Below are positions 42,309 to 51,562 of a stretch of DNA of 64,000 nucleotides, piece by piece (the stretch's first letter is position 1; every line of letters begins with the position of its first letter). Origin of the DNA: Flavobacterium soli DSM 19725 (GTDB lineage: Bacteria > Bacteroidota > Bacteroidia > Flavobacteriales > Flavobacteriaceae); assembly GCF_000422705.1 (NCBI RefSeq), contig NZ_AUGO01000013.1, positions 62,001-126,000 on the forward strand, in the 5' to 3' direction. Under the pieces are notes generated by a model. It worked only from the letters and a program-made list of their open reading frames with translations. It searched no databases and was not told the origin of the DNA. A program made the translations under genes and the position numbers.

Positions 42309-43943
42309 ATGATTACAGTTAACGATATTTCAGTACAATTTGGTGGTACTACACTTTTCAGCGATGTTTCTTTTGCCATAAACGAAAATGATAAAATTGC
42401 CCTAATGGGGAAAAATGGAGCGGGAAAATCTACACTTCTAAAGATAATTGCTGGACAAAGTAAGCCTTCAACTGGTAATATTTCGGCACCAAAAGAAGCT
42501 ATAATTGCCTATTTGCCACAGCATTTGCTTACTCAAGATGGTGCAACTGTTATGGAAGAGGCCTCAAAAGCATTTGGTGAAATCTTCAAGATGAAAGCCG
42601 AAATTGATGAGATAAATGAGCAACTAACGGTTCGTACTGATTATGAATCAGATGCTTATATGAAATTGATTGAGCGTGTTTCGGATTTAAGCGAAAAATT
42701 TTATGCCATTGAAGAGGTAAATTATGAAGCCGAAGTAGAGAAAATTTTGGTTGGTTTAGGATTTGAAAGAGAAGATTTTACACGTCAAACATCAGAATTT
42801 TCGGGAGGATGGAGAATGAGAATCGAATTGGCAAAGATCCTTTTGCAAAAGCCAGACTTGATTTTGCTGGATGAGCCAACCAACCACATGGATATCGAAA
42901 GTATCCAATGGCTTGAGGATTTCCTGATCAATTCTGCGAAAGCGGTTGTAGTAATTTCACACGATAGGGCATTTGTGGATAACATTACAAATCGTACTAT
43001 TGAAGTTACAATGGGAAGAATTTACGATTATAAAGCTAAATATTCACATTATCTAGAGCTTCGAAAAGACAGAAGAATTCATCAGCAAAAAGCTTATGAT
43101 GAACAACAAAAAATGATCGCCGATAACCAGGCTTTCATCGATCGTTTTAAAGGGACTTTTTCTAAAACGGATGCGGTTCAATCGAGGGTAAAAATGCTCG
43201 AAAAATTGACAATTGTTGAGGTTGATGAGGTGGATACTTCTGCTTTGCGATTGAAATTTCCACCAGCGGTTCGTTCAGGTCAATATCCGGTTGTGGTGAA
43301 AGATTTGACCAAATCGTATGGGGATCATTTGATTTTTAAAGATGCCAATATCGTAATTGAACGTGGTGATAAAGTAGCTTTTGTAGGCAAAAATGGGGAA
43401 GGAAAATCAACGATGATCAAAGCCATTATGAAAGAAATTGAAATCAATGGTGGTTCGGTAGAAGTTGGTCATAATGCTCAAATAGGCTATTTTGCTCAAA
43501 ATCAAGCTTCACTTTTAGATGAAAATGCTACGATTTTTGAAACCATTGATAATATTGCAGTTGGAGAAATCCGCACACAAATAAAAAATATTTTAGGTGC
43601 TTTTATGTTTAGTGGAGACGACACGACTAAAAAAGTAAAAGTACTTTCTGGAGGAGAAAAAACACGTTTGGCAATGATTAAATTGTTGTTGGAACCTGTA
43701 AACTTGCTGATTCTGGATGAGCCTTCGAATCACTTGGATATGAAAACTAAAGACATCATCAAGGATGCACTTCGTGATTTTGATGGAACTTTGATATTGG
43801 TTTCGCACGACCGTGATTTCCTAGACGGTTTGGCTACAAAGGTTTTCGAATTCGGAAACAAGAGAGTGAAGGAACATTTTGAAGACATCAACGGTTTCTT
43901 GGCTCATAAAAAAATGGAGAATTTGCGTGAGATTGAGAAATAG
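42309..43943 (+). CDS. ABC-F family ATPase
   Basis: A soluble tandem ABC protein of 544 residues without membrane part. Domain 1: Walker A MGKNGAGKST, signature EFSGGWRMR, Walker B LILLDEPTNHMD. Domain 2: Walker A VGKNGEGKST, signature VLSGGEKTR, Walker B LLILDEPSNHLD. The linker between them contains KMLEKLTIVEVDEVD. ABC-F proteins act on ribosomes (EttA, YbiT, YkpA type) in translation control or antibiotic protection; this one looks like the housekeeping YbiT/YkpA type. Confidence 0.94.
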   Translation: MITVNDISVQFGGTTLFSDVSFAINENDKIALMGKNGAGKSTLLKIIAGQSKPSTGNISAPKEAIIAYLPQHLLTQDGATVMEEASKAFGEIFKMKAEIDEINEQLTVRTDYESDAYMKLIERVSDLSEKFYAIEEVNYEAEVEKILVGLGFEREDFTRQTSEFSGGWRMRIELAKILLQKPDLILLDEPTNHMDIESIQWLEDFLINSAKAVVVISHDRAFVDNITNRTIEVTMGRIYDYKAKYSHYLELRKDRRIHQQKAYDEQQKMIADNQAFIDRFKGTFSKTDAVQSRVKMLEKLTIVEVDEVDTSALRLKFPPAVRSGQYPVVVKDLTKSYGDHLIFKDANIVIERGDKVAFVGKNGEGKSTMIKAIMKEIEINGGSVEVGHNAQIGYFAQNQASLLDENATIFETIDNIAVGEIRTQIKNILGAFMFSGDDTTKKVKVLSGGEKTRLAMIKLLLEPVNLLILDEPSNHLDMKTKDIIKDALRDFDGTLILVSHDRDFLDGLATKVFEFGNKRVKEHFEDINGFLAHKKMENLREIEK

Positions 43944-43993
43944 TTTTTAGTGATTAGTTTTCAGTGATCAGTATTCAGTTACAGATTGTAATT

Positions 43994-44060
43994 AAAAACC
44001 ATTAAAGTAGTAATGTTATTAAGTTTCTCACTTAATGTTTCTTATTACCTTAATGGTTTT
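43994..44060. terminator. long bidirectional stem-loop between convergent genes
   Basis: Arms AAAACCATTAA (43995-44005) and TTAATGGTTTT (44050-44060) enclose further pairing, including TTAAG / CTTAA. Confidence 0.65.
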
Positions 44061-44080
44061 ACTAGTTTTAAATTTTCGAA

Positions 44081-44737
44081 TTATCTAAATATTCTATCCC
44101 ATAGCGATCTTTTATAAATGACAACTTCTCCAATTAAGGTTTCATTGCTAAAAAGTTCAACCTGAATTTTATCTTCTATTTTTTTTATTAGAATTTCTTT
44201 AGTTTCCATACCAATATAACTAAATTCTAAAATCAAGTCACTTGCTTTAATGTTTTTAGGCAACTTGATCGTAAAATTTCCATCCATATCTGTAGTAGTT
44301 TTGATATTACTTTCTTTTAACTTTACAGTTACACCAGGTAGAGGAAGCTTGTTTTCATAAACTTTTCCATAGAGTGTAATTGAATCATTGGTAAATTTAA
44401 TACTACTTAAACTCTTTGTATCATTAGAAATAATCGTAGAATTTTTTATAACAGTAGTTTTAGAATGCACACTATTTGAAAAACTAAAAATAGAAGCTAA
44501 AGAAATAAATATTCCAATTTTTCTATAAGGGAATGAATATTCTTTTGCAGGTTCTTTTTTTATTCTTCCGCAAATTTTTCCTTCAATTTTAAGTTGCTTA
44601 CTAATTTCAGAACTTGAATTATTGGTAAAGTCATAAACATTTTTATTACAACTTTCACAGAATTTTCCTTTATCAGTTGGTGTCATTTGGTTCCAATCTT
44701 CAAGACAAGGTTTGGGTACAGTAATCACTTTTCTCAT
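44081..44737 (-). CDS. carboxypeptidase-like regulatory domain membrane protein
   Basis: The 218-residue protein opens with the cysteine motif PCLEDWNQMTPTDKGKFCESCNKNVYDFT, found in a set of Bacteroidota proteins, then a membrane helix (IGIFISLASIFSFSNSV), then a CarboxypepD_reg-like beta-sandwich (ITLYGKVYENKLPLPGVTVKLKESNIKTTTDMDGNFTIKLP). The start overlaps the preceding gene by four bases, placing it third in the ECF sigma operon. A role in envelope signalling is inferred from position. Confidence 0.82.
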   Translation of the reverse strand: MRKVITVPKPCLEDWNQMTPTDKGKFCESCNKNVYDFTNNSSSEISKQLKIEGKICGRIKKEPAKEYSFPYRKIGIFISLASIFSFSNSVHSKTTVIKNSTIISNDTKSLSSIKFTNDSITLYGKVYENKLPLPGVTVKLKESNIKTTTDMDGNFTIKLPKNIKASDLILEFSYIGMETKEILIKKIEDKIQVELFSNETLIGEVVIYKRSLWDRIFR

Positions 44738-45675
44738 TTCTTCAAAGGCTTTCCATTTTTTGTACTAATAATCACAACCCCTTTTTTACCCTTTTCGCCA
44801 TAAGCAGCTGTAGCTTCCTCTTCGAGCAAAATTTTAGTCGAGATAATCTCTTGTTTGTCCAACGGATAATAAGGACTGGTTGGGTTTTTGCCAAAAAGTT
44901 CTTCTTCAGAATATTCCGTTCCGTTGATGACGTATAAGGGTTCTGTTAAAACTTTAATCAATTCAACTTCTTCGTTTTGCGTGTTATTTTTCTTTAAAAG
45001 CGTGTCCAAGTTATCATCATTTCGGTTTACAACAGCTTCTCCATCAACAACCACAAGAGGATTTGGCTTTTTTACAACTTGCTCTTCTGTAAAACTATCA
45101 TTTTTTCTTTGTTTTTGAACAAAACTGCTTTTCACACTAACAGCATCATAAGTAGGCGGATTGAAGTATCCAGCACTTTTTTCTTTTTTGCTATTTTGGA
45201 GAACTCCAGCTTTATCGGTTTCAAAAGATTTGGTAGCAGGTTCTTCAAAAAGTTCATCGGCAGTTGCTGGAGTGTGATTTTCTACTACAGTCACAGCTTG
45301 TTCCGTCACCATTTTATCCTGAATGATTTCTTTGGCTTTCGCCGAATTTACAATGTTTGGATTCGCTTCTTGTTGTTCATTTTTAATAATTGGAGTTTCC
45401 GTTTTTATTGTTTCTATTTCTTCATGTACCACTGCGTTTTCTGGAGTAATAATTTCTGAATCCTCTTTAAAAAATTGATAACCTAAAGTAAAAAGCAATA
45501 AAAACGAAGCAGCAATCGCTATTTTTTTCCAAAGTCTATTTTCGTTTTTGAGTACCTTTTGGTCGAGTTTGTCTTCAACCCTTGCCCAAACTTTATCCAT
45601 AGCAGGAAAGTCTTTGCCTTCGGCTTTTTGTGAAGCCTGTTGAAATTGTTTATATAATGTATCCTGATGTTCCAT
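44734..45675 (-). CDS. anti-sigma-like membrane protein with SusC-plug-like C terminus
   Basis: A 313-residue single-pass protein: cytosolic N terminus (about 1-47), membrane helix KIAIAASFLLLFTLGYQFF, a long low-complexity Glu/Thr/Asn-rich periplasmic stretch, and a C-terminal plug-like segment LYVINGTEYSEEELFGKNPTSPYYPLDKQEI... ATAAYGEKGKKGVVIISTKNG. The last part matches the TonB-receptor plug pattern (VIDG...I..I.VLKD..A.A.YG..G..GVI.I.TK). Its place two bases after an ECF sigma gene suggests an anti-sigma role, but no classical anti-sigma domain is visible. Confidence 0.75.
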   Translation of the reverse strand: MEHQDTLYKQFQQASQKAEGKDFPAMDKVWARVEDKLDQKVLKNENRLWKKIAIAASFLLLFTLGYQFFKEDSEIITPENAVVHEEIETIKTETPIIKNEQQEANPNIVNSAKAKEIIQDKMVTEQAVTVVENHTPATADELFEEPATKSFETDKAGVLQNSKKEKSAGYFNPPTYDAVSVKSSFVQKQRKNDSFTEEQVVKKPNPLVVVDGEAVVNRNDDNLDTLLKKNNTQNEEVELIKVLTEPLYVINGTEYSEEELFGKNPTSPYYPLDKQEIISTKILLEEEATAAYGEKGKKGVVIISTKNGKPLKK

Positions 45676-45677
45676 TA

Positions 45678-46214
45678 CTATTTTGCTTTTTGATAATACA
45701 GATTATTTACTAATTCTTTTAACTTGGTTCTGGAAACATTCAATTGTGATTTAGACGTTCCTTCAGAAATCCCAAGCATTGCAGCAATTTCCTTATGCGA
45801 AAATCCTTCAATGGCAAAAAGATTGAAAACCGTTTTGCAACCTTCAGGGATATGATTGAGCAATTGCAGCAAATCTTCTTCGTCTAGAATAGTTTCCTCT
45901 GGCGTTTCCAGTTGTGGTTCAATCTTCATATCATCTATATAAATGTTGAAGTTGACTTTTTTCTTGAGTGTCAAAAGGCATTGGTTAACCGTTATTTTTC
46001 GGGCCCAAGCTTCAAAAGCTCGAACTTCCTTTAACTGGTCCAGTTTGGTGAAAATAGTATAGAAAGCATCGGCCATCACTTCTTCTATTTCCTCCTCCTT
46101 TTTGAGATACCGCTTGCAAGTTCGGTAGAGCTTTGGTGCCATAAACTCATACACCTGTCGCTGGGAGCCACGATGCATTTTTTTGCACTCTGTTAGTATT
46201 TTTTCGTCTATCAC
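45678..46214 (-). CDS. ECF RNA polymerase sigma factor
   Basis: A 178-residue sigma-70 family member: region 2 in YEFMAPKLYRTCKRYLKKEEEIEEVMADAFYTIFTKLDQ and WARKITVNQCLLTLKKK; region 4 HTH in AIEGFSHKEIAAMLGISEGTSKSQLNVSRTKLKE. It heads a three-gene unit with the plug-like membrane protein and the regulatory-domain protein, both probably its controllers. Confidence 0.93.
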   Translation of the reverse strand: MIDEKILTECKKMHRGSQRQVYEFMAPKLYRTCKRYLKKEEEIEEVMADAFYTIFTKLDQLKEVRAFEAWARKITVNQCLLTLKKKVNFNIYIDDMKIEPQLETPEETILDEEDLLQLLNHIPEGCKTVFNLFAIEGFSHKEIAAMLGISEGTSKSQLNVSRTKLKELVNNLYYQKAK

Positions 46215-46282
46215 AATTGTTGTTTTTTATATAGAGTGTTTTTTATAGCCAAAGGTTGGGAAAAGGTATAAAAAAATAAAAC

Positions 46283-46312
46283 AAAAAGCTTATCGGGAAG
46301 GATAAGCTTTTT
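46283..46312 (-). terminator. intrinsic terminator after the LamG gene
   Basis: A 12-bp stem AAAAAGCTTATC / GATAAGCTTTTT with a 6-base loop; on the minus strand it follows the LamG gene stop. Confidence 0.88.
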
Positions 46313-46334
46313 GAAATAGGGTATAGGCTGGCGA

Positions 46335-47339
46335 TTATTGTTTGATAAACTTTATAGTTTCACTCTGATTTATGATGGCAAAATAAACGCCACTGGTTAA
46401 ATCAGCCACATTCACTGTAGCTGTTTGTGATTTTATTTCTTCTTGAGTAAGGATTACTCTTCCTGCCAAGTCAACAATTTTAATGGTATTGATTTCGGAG
46501 AAACCAGAAAAATGAATTTGGCTTGAAGTGGGATTTGGATAAATAGAAACTTTAGACGTCATAAAATTGTTGGTCGCCAACTCTTCTTCACTTCCCCAAT
46601 TGGAAGTAGTTCCAGTTAAGGCAAAATTATTCAATGTGCCATTGAGCGTTCCCATTTCGTTTGTTAGGGTAGTTAAACCTGCATTAGAACCATAGGCTGT
46701 TCCTTGATTGAATTTGTAATACAACTTAAGATCGGTTTCGCCTTCAGGTGCTGCAATTTCTCCATTGTTATACATGATGGTGCTAATATCGGTTCCGGTA
46801 AGGGCTTTGCTCCAAAGACTAACTTCGTCAATATAGCCTTGATGGTAAAAATTAAACGAGCTATATTGTATGTTCCCGATTTTAAATGTCGAAGAATTGG
46901 ATGCAGGAACACTACCTGATGCAGCAACCGATGCTACTTCCTGATCTCCCAGATAAAGCGTTAAATAGGATCCGTCATATACCAAGAAAAAGTGGTTCCA
47001 TTCCTCCAACACCAATCCATCATAGGTTAAGGTATAGCCAACTCCACTGGAATTTCTAAACCTTGCCTCAACTTCGGTGCTTGTTAATTGAATGAGATAA
47101 AAATCAAAATTAGAATCATTTCGATAGCCTGCAAATCCATTGAATGCTGGAAAGCTTGGACTGTCATTTTTTGGAAATACTTTGCATGACATGGATATTG
47201 TCTCACTGCTGGATAGTAGATTGCCAGAACCAGCTACAGTAACATTGTCATTGACACCATCAAAATCAAGGTAATTGTTTTGTGAAAAACCAGTATAGGC
47301 CGAAAATGTGAATAGAAGTAAAAGTAGTTTTCTTTTCAT
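46335..47339 (-). CDS. secreted LamG/concanavalin-like protein with T9SS sorting domain
   Basis: The 334-residue exported protein has a signal peptide (MKRKLLLLLFTFSAYTGFSQ), a LamG-type jelly-roll domain (about 22-215) with YLDFDGVNDNVTV, EEWNHFFLVYDGSYLTLYLGDQEV and YIDEVSLWSKALTGTDI, and a type A T9SS tail (VSIYPNPTSSQIHFSG, LTSGVYFAIIN, ETIKFIKQ). It is likely anchored on or released from the outer surface and could bind carbohydrate. It has its own terminator. Confidence 0.9.
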   Translation of the reverse strand: MKRKLLLLLFTFSAYTGFSQNNYLDFDGVNDNVTVAGSGNLLSSSETISMSCKVFPKNDSPSFPAFNGFAGYRNDSNFDFYLIQLTSTEVEARFRNSSGVGYTLTYDGLVLEEWNHFFLVYDGSYLTLYLGDQEVASVAASGSVPASNSSTFKIGNIQYSSFNFYHQGYIDEVSLWSKALTGTDISTIMYNNGEIAAPEGETDLKLYYKFNQGTAYGSNAGLTTLTNEMGTLNGTLNNFALTGTTSNWGSEEELATNNFMTSKVSIYPNPTSSQIHFSGFSEINTIKIVDLAGRVILTQEEIKSQTATVNVADLTSGVYFAIINQSETIKFIKQ

Positions 47340-47495
47340 AATACATTAAATTTAGGGGTTTTTGTTTAAACCAAATTTAATGTTTTTATACTACATTGGT
47401 TAATTTAAAATTAAATATTGTTAATTATTCACAAAAAATTAAAAATAAGTTGTTAAAATAATTTAATTAAAAATTTTAATCGTCAATAAAGTTAA

Positions 47496-47528
47496 ACAGT
47501 TTACAGTTGTTGGGAAACTGTAAACTGT
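47496..47528 (-). terminator. hairpin after the scramblase-like gene
   Basis: A 13-bp perfect stem ACAGTTTACAGTT / AACTGTAAACTGT with a 7-base loop, 13 bases after the stop on the minus strand. Confidence 0.75.
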
Positions 47529-47540
47529 AATTAAAACTAT

Positions 47541-48128
47541 TTATTCTTTAAACACCATATCGATACACATCACAGCGGCAAGAATCAATTGGCGAACAGC
47601 GTCGTCTGGTTTTACATTGTCATGGATTTGAAGTACATAATTATCGGCAGAAGTGAAGAGCTCCCGACCCATTCCGGCCCATTTTTTACTCACATGAGCT
47701 AACTCTGTACTGTCTTTCATAAACTTGAAATCCCAGCCTGTCCACTTTCCTTGAAGTGTACATACAGGTCTTCCATCTTTATCTTCGATGTTGAATTTTC
47801 CGCCAAAAGAAAAGAACTGCTGTTTGAACAAGCCAATCAAACGGTCTTTTTCATCGAAGATCTCTACATCCGAACGCAAAATAGTGAAGCCTCTTTTGAC
47901 ACTAATAATCTTTTCGCCTGATGTGGTTTTGATTTCCAGATGAAACGGCGTCATTCGTTTGTAATCGGTAAAGCGAAATAATTTAGTAAAGAAACCAAGA
48001 TTATCTTCTCGGGTTGTCATGATCATCTGGTTGTTTTCCGGATCATAAATGTCAAAGTTATTGGCGGCCTTGAACATCCCAATGTGTTCTTTTACTAAAA
48101 ATAGATTTTTGTTTAAAATTGGATGCAT
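47541..48128 (-). CDS. LURP-one/phospholipid scramblase-like protein
   Basis: The 195-residue protein has a tubby-like barrel as in scramblase-related and LURP-one proteins: LFLVKEHIGMFKAANNFDIYDPEN, FHLEIKTTSGEKIISVKRGFTILRSDVEIFDEKDRLIGLFKQQFFSFGGKFNIEDKDG, a WTGWDFKF motif and a hydrophobic C-terminal helix (AVRQLILAAVMCIDMVF). There is no signal peptide. The physiological role in bacteria is unknown. Confidence 0.82.
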   Translation of the reverse strand: MHPILNKNLFLVKEHIGMFKAANNFDIYDPENNQMIMTTREDNLGFFTKLFRFTDYKRMTPFHLEIKTTSGEKIISVKRGFTILRSDVEIFDEKDRLIGLFKQQFFSFGGKFNIEDKDGRPVCTLQGKWTGWDFKFMKDSTELAHVSKKWAGMGRELFTSADNYVLQIHDNVKPDDAVRQLILAAVMCIDMVFKE

Positions 48129-48205
48129 TGTTTTTTTTGGTTAAAAGTTATTTGTTAATCATTATACGTGACTGCTGTAAACTGCGACTGTAAACTGACC
48201 ACTGA

Positions 48206-49048
48206 TCACTTCTTCAAAGTAAGCTTGTAAATGTCAGATTGTTGCACGTCAGAATCTTTGTCTTCACACAAAAGGAATTCGAGTGTTTCTTTGTTGTTTT
48301 TATAAAGGGTGAGTCCTTCAAATTTATGTTCGTTGGTGATGGTTTGTTTTAACTTGATTTTCATGGTTTTGGTGTTGATACTTCCGATGATGCTTCCCAA
48401 AACGGCTCCGTCTTCATAAGTGGATTTTGAATCTTCGGCTGTGGCCAAAAAATAAAGGGTATTTTCCACCAAGATGGCATCGGTGAAAGTGGTTTGGACA
48501 CCTTTTATTTTTGGAAGTTTATACGAATTGTAAAGGATTGTAAATTGATTTTCGAGATTTTTTCCTGAAACCGTAAAAACACCATTCTGACCCTTTTCGC
48601 CATTGCCTCTCTGGAAGAAATACCAGTTTTCGCCATCAAAAACACTTCCTTCGATATTGAAATCCTCGGGTTTAATTTCAGCGAAATATTGCATGGAAAG
48701 ATAAAGATCGGTGAGGTCTAAAGTCTTTATGGGGTTTTTATTGTAGGTATTGAATTGCACCATTTGGTTGCGATTTTCGGTAGAGCCTGAACCAAAAACG
48801 CAAAGGTCTTCGCCAAATGGGGTAATGGATTCGAAATCGGGTTTTAGTTTTTTCGGAATGTTTTCTTTTGGCAATTCGGGATTTTCTAGGAGAATATGTG
48901 CATCGAGTTTTTTATCGGTCATGCCATATTCATAAAGTACTTTGCTGTTGTCGGAAATTAGAAAAAGCGAATCATTTTTGAAGAATAATCCGGAAGCAGA
49001 GCCAATGCCAATGATTTGGAACAAGAGTTCAAGTTGAAATTTTTGCAT
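48206..49048 (-). CDS. propeller-like protein of unknown function (DUF6929-type)
   Basis: A 280-residue protein of short beta-phrases: GSASGLFFKNDSLFLISDNSKVLYEY, KPDFESITPFGEDLCVFGSGSTENRNQMVQF, FNIEGSVFDGENWYFFQRGNGEKGQNGVF and KFEGLTLYKNNKETLEFLLCEDKDS. The layout suggests a six-bladed propeller resembling SdiA-regulated/esterase-like proteins. No signal peptide is visible. It is partly similar in pattern to the secreted product encoded at 22719. Family name is tentative. Confidence 0.65.
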   Translation of the reverse strand: MQKFQLELLFQIIGIGSASGLFFKNDSLFLISDNSKVLYEYGMTDKKLDAHILLENPELPKENIPKKLKPDFESITPFGEDLCVFGSGSTENRNQMVQFNTYNKNPIKTLDLTDLYLSMQYFAEIKPEDFNIEGSVFDGENWYFFQRGNGEKGQNGVFTVSGKNLENQFTILYNSYKLPKIKGVQTTFTDAILVENTLYFLATAEDSKSTYEDGAVLGSIIGSINTKTMKIKLKQTITNEHKFEGLTLYKNNKETLEFLLCEDKDSDVQQSDIYKLTLKK

Positions 49049-49064
49049 GATGGTGTTCTATTTT

Positions 49065-49143
49065 TAGCCCCGATAGTAGTGGAAATCCTTTTCTTTTTTT
49101 CTTTAAAAAAGAAAAGATTGCAACGGATAGCGGGATTAGCTCC
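49065..49143 (-). repeat. dispersed repeat family, copy E (inverted)
   Basis: On the minus strand it starts GGAGCTAATCCCGC and ends ATCGGGGCTA. The central hairpin is CTTTTCTTTTTTTCTTT against a complementary A-rich arm. It lies between two divergent genes. Confidence 0.75.
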
Positions 49144-49207
49144 TTTAAAAAAAAAATATTTTGTTTTCGAGTTTAAATATATACATTTATGTAAAACAAA
49201 TGGAGCT

Positions 49208-50086
49208 ATGAAAAATATAAATTTAGAAGATTTTAGGGTTGTGGAACCTATGGAGTTAAAAAACAGGCCAACGAAAATTGAGGTTCCTATCGATGATGAG
49301 AAAAAGGAGAAAAAGCTAGCCAAGGTTCGGAACAAGATGAGTGAGTTGCAGGACACGATGTATGCCCACAATCGCTATGGTGTTTTGATTTGCCTTCAAG
49401 GGATGGACACTTCGGGGAAGGACAGCTTGATTCGGGAAGTTTTTAAGGAGATAAATCCGAGAGGAGTGGTGGTGCATAGTTTTAAAACACCAAATTCGAC
49501 CGAATTGGAGCATGATTATCTTTGGCGACATTATATTGCCTTGCCGGAAAGAGGAAAATTCTCTGTCTTTAATCGGACTCATTATGAAAATGTGTTGGTG
49601 ACAAGGGTGCATCCCGAATATATTTTGAATGAAAATCTTCCAGGAATTGAAAAGGTGGAGGATATCAAGGATGAATTCTGGGAAAAGCGTTTTGAGCAAA
49701 TCAATAATTTTGAAAAACATATTACCGAAAACGGAACGATCGTCTTGAAGTTTTTCCTGCATTTGAGCAAGGAGGAACAAAGGGAACGTCTTTTGAGACG
49801 CTTGGAAGAGGGAAAACACAACTGGAAGTTCTCGCCTGGAGACTTGAAAGAACGCGACGAATGGAACGATTATCAAAAGTTTTATCAGGAAGCGATTAAT
49901 AAATCTTCTACAGAAAATGCTCCGTGGTTTGTAGTTCCTGCTGATGATAAAGAGTTGGCACGTTATATTGTGGGGAAGATTATCCTGAACGAGATGGAAA
50001 AATATACAGATATTAAAAATCCGGAATTAGACGAGGAAATCAAGGAAAATATCAAGCATTATATTAATGAGTTAAGTAAAATCTGA
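49208..50086 (+). CDS. polyphosphate kinase 2 family protein
   Basis: Uses polyphosphate to phosphorylate nucleotides (PPK2 class; the direction and nucleotide cannot be read). From ATG 49208 the protein has 292 residues, with Walker A CLQGMDTSGKDSLI (63-76), HSFKTPNSTELEHDYLWRHY, NRTHYENVLVTRVHPE and FLHLSKEEQRERLLRRLEE, the lid module. The frame extends upstream to 49016, but that part is the translation of repeat copy E and is rejected. The length and start fit single-domain class I/III PPK2. Confidence 0.93.
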   Translation: MKNINLEDFRVVEPMELKNRPTKIEVPIDDEKKEKKLAKVRNKMSELQDTMYAHNRYGVLICLQGMDTSGKDSLIREVFKEINPRGVVVHSFKTPNSTELEHDYLWRHYIALPERGKFSVFNRTHYENVLVTRVHPEYILNENLPGIEKVEDIKDEFWEKRFEQINNFEKHITENGTIVLKFFLHLSKEEQRERLLRRLEEGKHNWKFSPGDLKERDEWNDYQKFYQEAINKSSTENAPWFVVPADDKELARYIVGKIILNEMEKYTDIKNPELDEEIKENIKHYINELSKI

Positions 50087-50087
50087 G

Positions 50088-50777
50088 ATGAGTATTTTCG
50101 ATCGAAAGACAAAAAAGAAAGATATTGAACAATTTGGAAATAAAATTGCTGAATTGTTGGAATATGAAGTGCCTCAAATTAAAGTTGCAATCGGACTTTC
50201 TGAAATTTATGGTATTAGTTTTGTCCAAAAACCAAAAGGAATTTATATTTCTCGTGGCTATAAACCAAAAGAGTTTGAAATAATAAGCAAAAATCATAAA
50301 ACTTGTTTCAACCTGACAGGAATTTCTGTTTTAAACAAAAAAGAGAATCGTTATCAACAAATCAAACTCTATTATCAATCTGACGGACTGACTAAAATTG
50401 AGATTGAAGATCCAGAATATTTCCATAAGATATTTGACCTAAAACAAATTCAGAAAAGCAAAATTGAACTTAAGTATTTGAAAATAGAAAATCCTGATCA
50501 AAAGGCAACTGAAAAAATATTAAAGTCATTGAGTAAAGATCAAATTGACCTATTGGAATTAGATTATACATTTGAAATTGAGTTTGACAAAAAACTGTTT
50601 TACACGATTTTGGATATGGAAGATGGAAATTATATTGCTGTAGATAAAAAAGGAAAAATATACAGACTGAATCATAACCAAGAAGAACAAGTAAAATTGA
50701 TTGCAAATAAACCAACTGACTTTTTTGAATTTTACAGTGGACAGAAAAGCGAACTGGAAGATATAATGTATAAATAA
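50088..50777 (+). CDS. protein of unknown function
   Basis: No family was recognised. The 229-residue soluble protein is Lys/Glu/Ile-rich and starts one base after the ppk2 stop. It shows IAELLEYEVPQIKVAIGLSEIYGISFVQKPKGIYISRGY near the N terminus and a beta-rich C-terminal part (FYTILDMEDGNYIAVDKKGKIYRLNHNQEE) that resembles SMI1/KNR4-like proteins in style, though not clearly in motif. It lacks a signal peptide. It probably shares the ppk2 mRNA, but a separate later insertion is possible. Confidence 0.65.
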   Translation: MSIFDRKTKKKDIEQFGNKIAELLEYEVPQIKVAIGLSEIYGISFVQKPKGIYISRGYKPKEFEIISKNHKTCFNLTGISVLNKKENRYQQIKLYYQSDGLTKIEIEDPEYFHKIFDLKQIQKSKIELKYLKIENPDQKATEKILKSLSKDQIDLLELDYTFEIEFDKKLFYTILDMEDGNYIAVDKKGKIYRLNHNQEEQVKLIANKPTDFFEFYSGQKSELEDIMYK

Positions 50778-50891
50778 ATAAAAAAGTTTACTAAACCGTG
50801 TTAAATCCGCAACAATCCATATCCATCAAATGTTTAGCTAGCTAGTTTTAATTAAAAATTTGTACAAGGCTTTATATTTGATTTCATAAAA

Positions 50892-50925
50892 AAAAACCTG
50901 ATTGCAAATTCACAATCAGGTTTTT
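50892..50925. terminator. bidirectional terminator
   Basis: A 13-bp stem AAAAACCTGATTG / CAATCAGGTTTTT with an 8-base loop between convergent genes. Confidence 0.9.
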
Positions 50926-50949
50926 GGTTTTCATAGCAATTTTTCTTTT

Positions 50950-51489
50950 TTATAGTCGGAAACCGTAGGCAAGACGCAAAGCAAGTTGTCCTACACCTTT
51001 GTCGCCATCCACATTCACGAAATCTCCGTAGTATTCATAACGCAAACTCAAATCGATGTATTTGTTGGCATAACCAATTCCAGGCGAAAGGATTAAGGTA
51101 GTCTCATCATAGTCATTTGTTACTGCAAAACCAGCACCAACTTCTCCTAGAAGATAAAATTGGTCTTCCCAGATGAATCCTTTGAAACCTGCCTTTACAG
51201 GAATAAACCCTAAATCTTTAACATCGTTTCCAATAAAAAGATTCGTAAAACCTGTAGTCAAGGTGATAGATGTTCTTTTTGATAAATCATATTGAAGTCT
51301 TGCATCTGCACCAAGTGCGAAATCATAAGGATCTTCAAATACATATCCTGCATTTAAACCGAATCCTAAACGGAAACCTTGATCATAATTTTCAGCCGCT
51401 TCAGGTAATGTCGCTGGTTCTTGTGCGTTTACATTTCCTGCAAATAGCATTGCAATTGCAACTGCTACTAATTTAAATTTTGTTTTCAT
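50950..51489 (-). CDS. outer membrane beta-barrel protein
   Basis: From ATG 51489 the protein has 179 residues: a signal peptide (MKTKFKLVAVAIAMLFAGNVNAQ), then about eight alternating amphipathic strands (FRLGFGLNAGYVF, FALGADARLQYDL, SITLTTGFTNLFIG, YIDLSLRYEYYG, GQLALRLAYGFRL) ending in an aromatic/Leu residue, like OmpX-type porin-like barrels. The longer frame to 51552 is rejected because it would begin on the predicted promoter box. Confidence 0.88.
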   Translation of the reverse strand: MKTKFKLVAVAIAMLFAGNVNAQEPATLPEAAENYDQGFRLGFGLNAGYVFEDPYDFALGADARLQYDLSKRTSITLTTGFTNLFIGNDVKDLGFIPVKAGFKGFIWEDQFYLLGEVGAGFAVTNDYDETTLILSPGIGYANKYIDLSLRYEYYGDFVNVDGDKGVGQLALRLAYGFRL

Positions 51490-51554
51490 TGTTTTAGTTT
51501 TTAATGTTAATCTATCTCTTGCTTTACTAGTATAATTCCTAACAAAGCACAAGG

Positions 51555-51562
51555 CAAAGATA
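51555..51562 (-). promoter_or_regulatory. -7 box for the beta-barrel gene
   Basis: TATCTTTG on the minus strand, followed by CC and a leader of about 60 bases to ATG 51489. Confidence 0.45.

Noticed and set aside
49016..49207. N-terminal extension of the PPK2 protein
   Set aside because: The extra residues are the translation of repeat copy E and overlap the start of the divergent gene; the family start fits ATG 49208.
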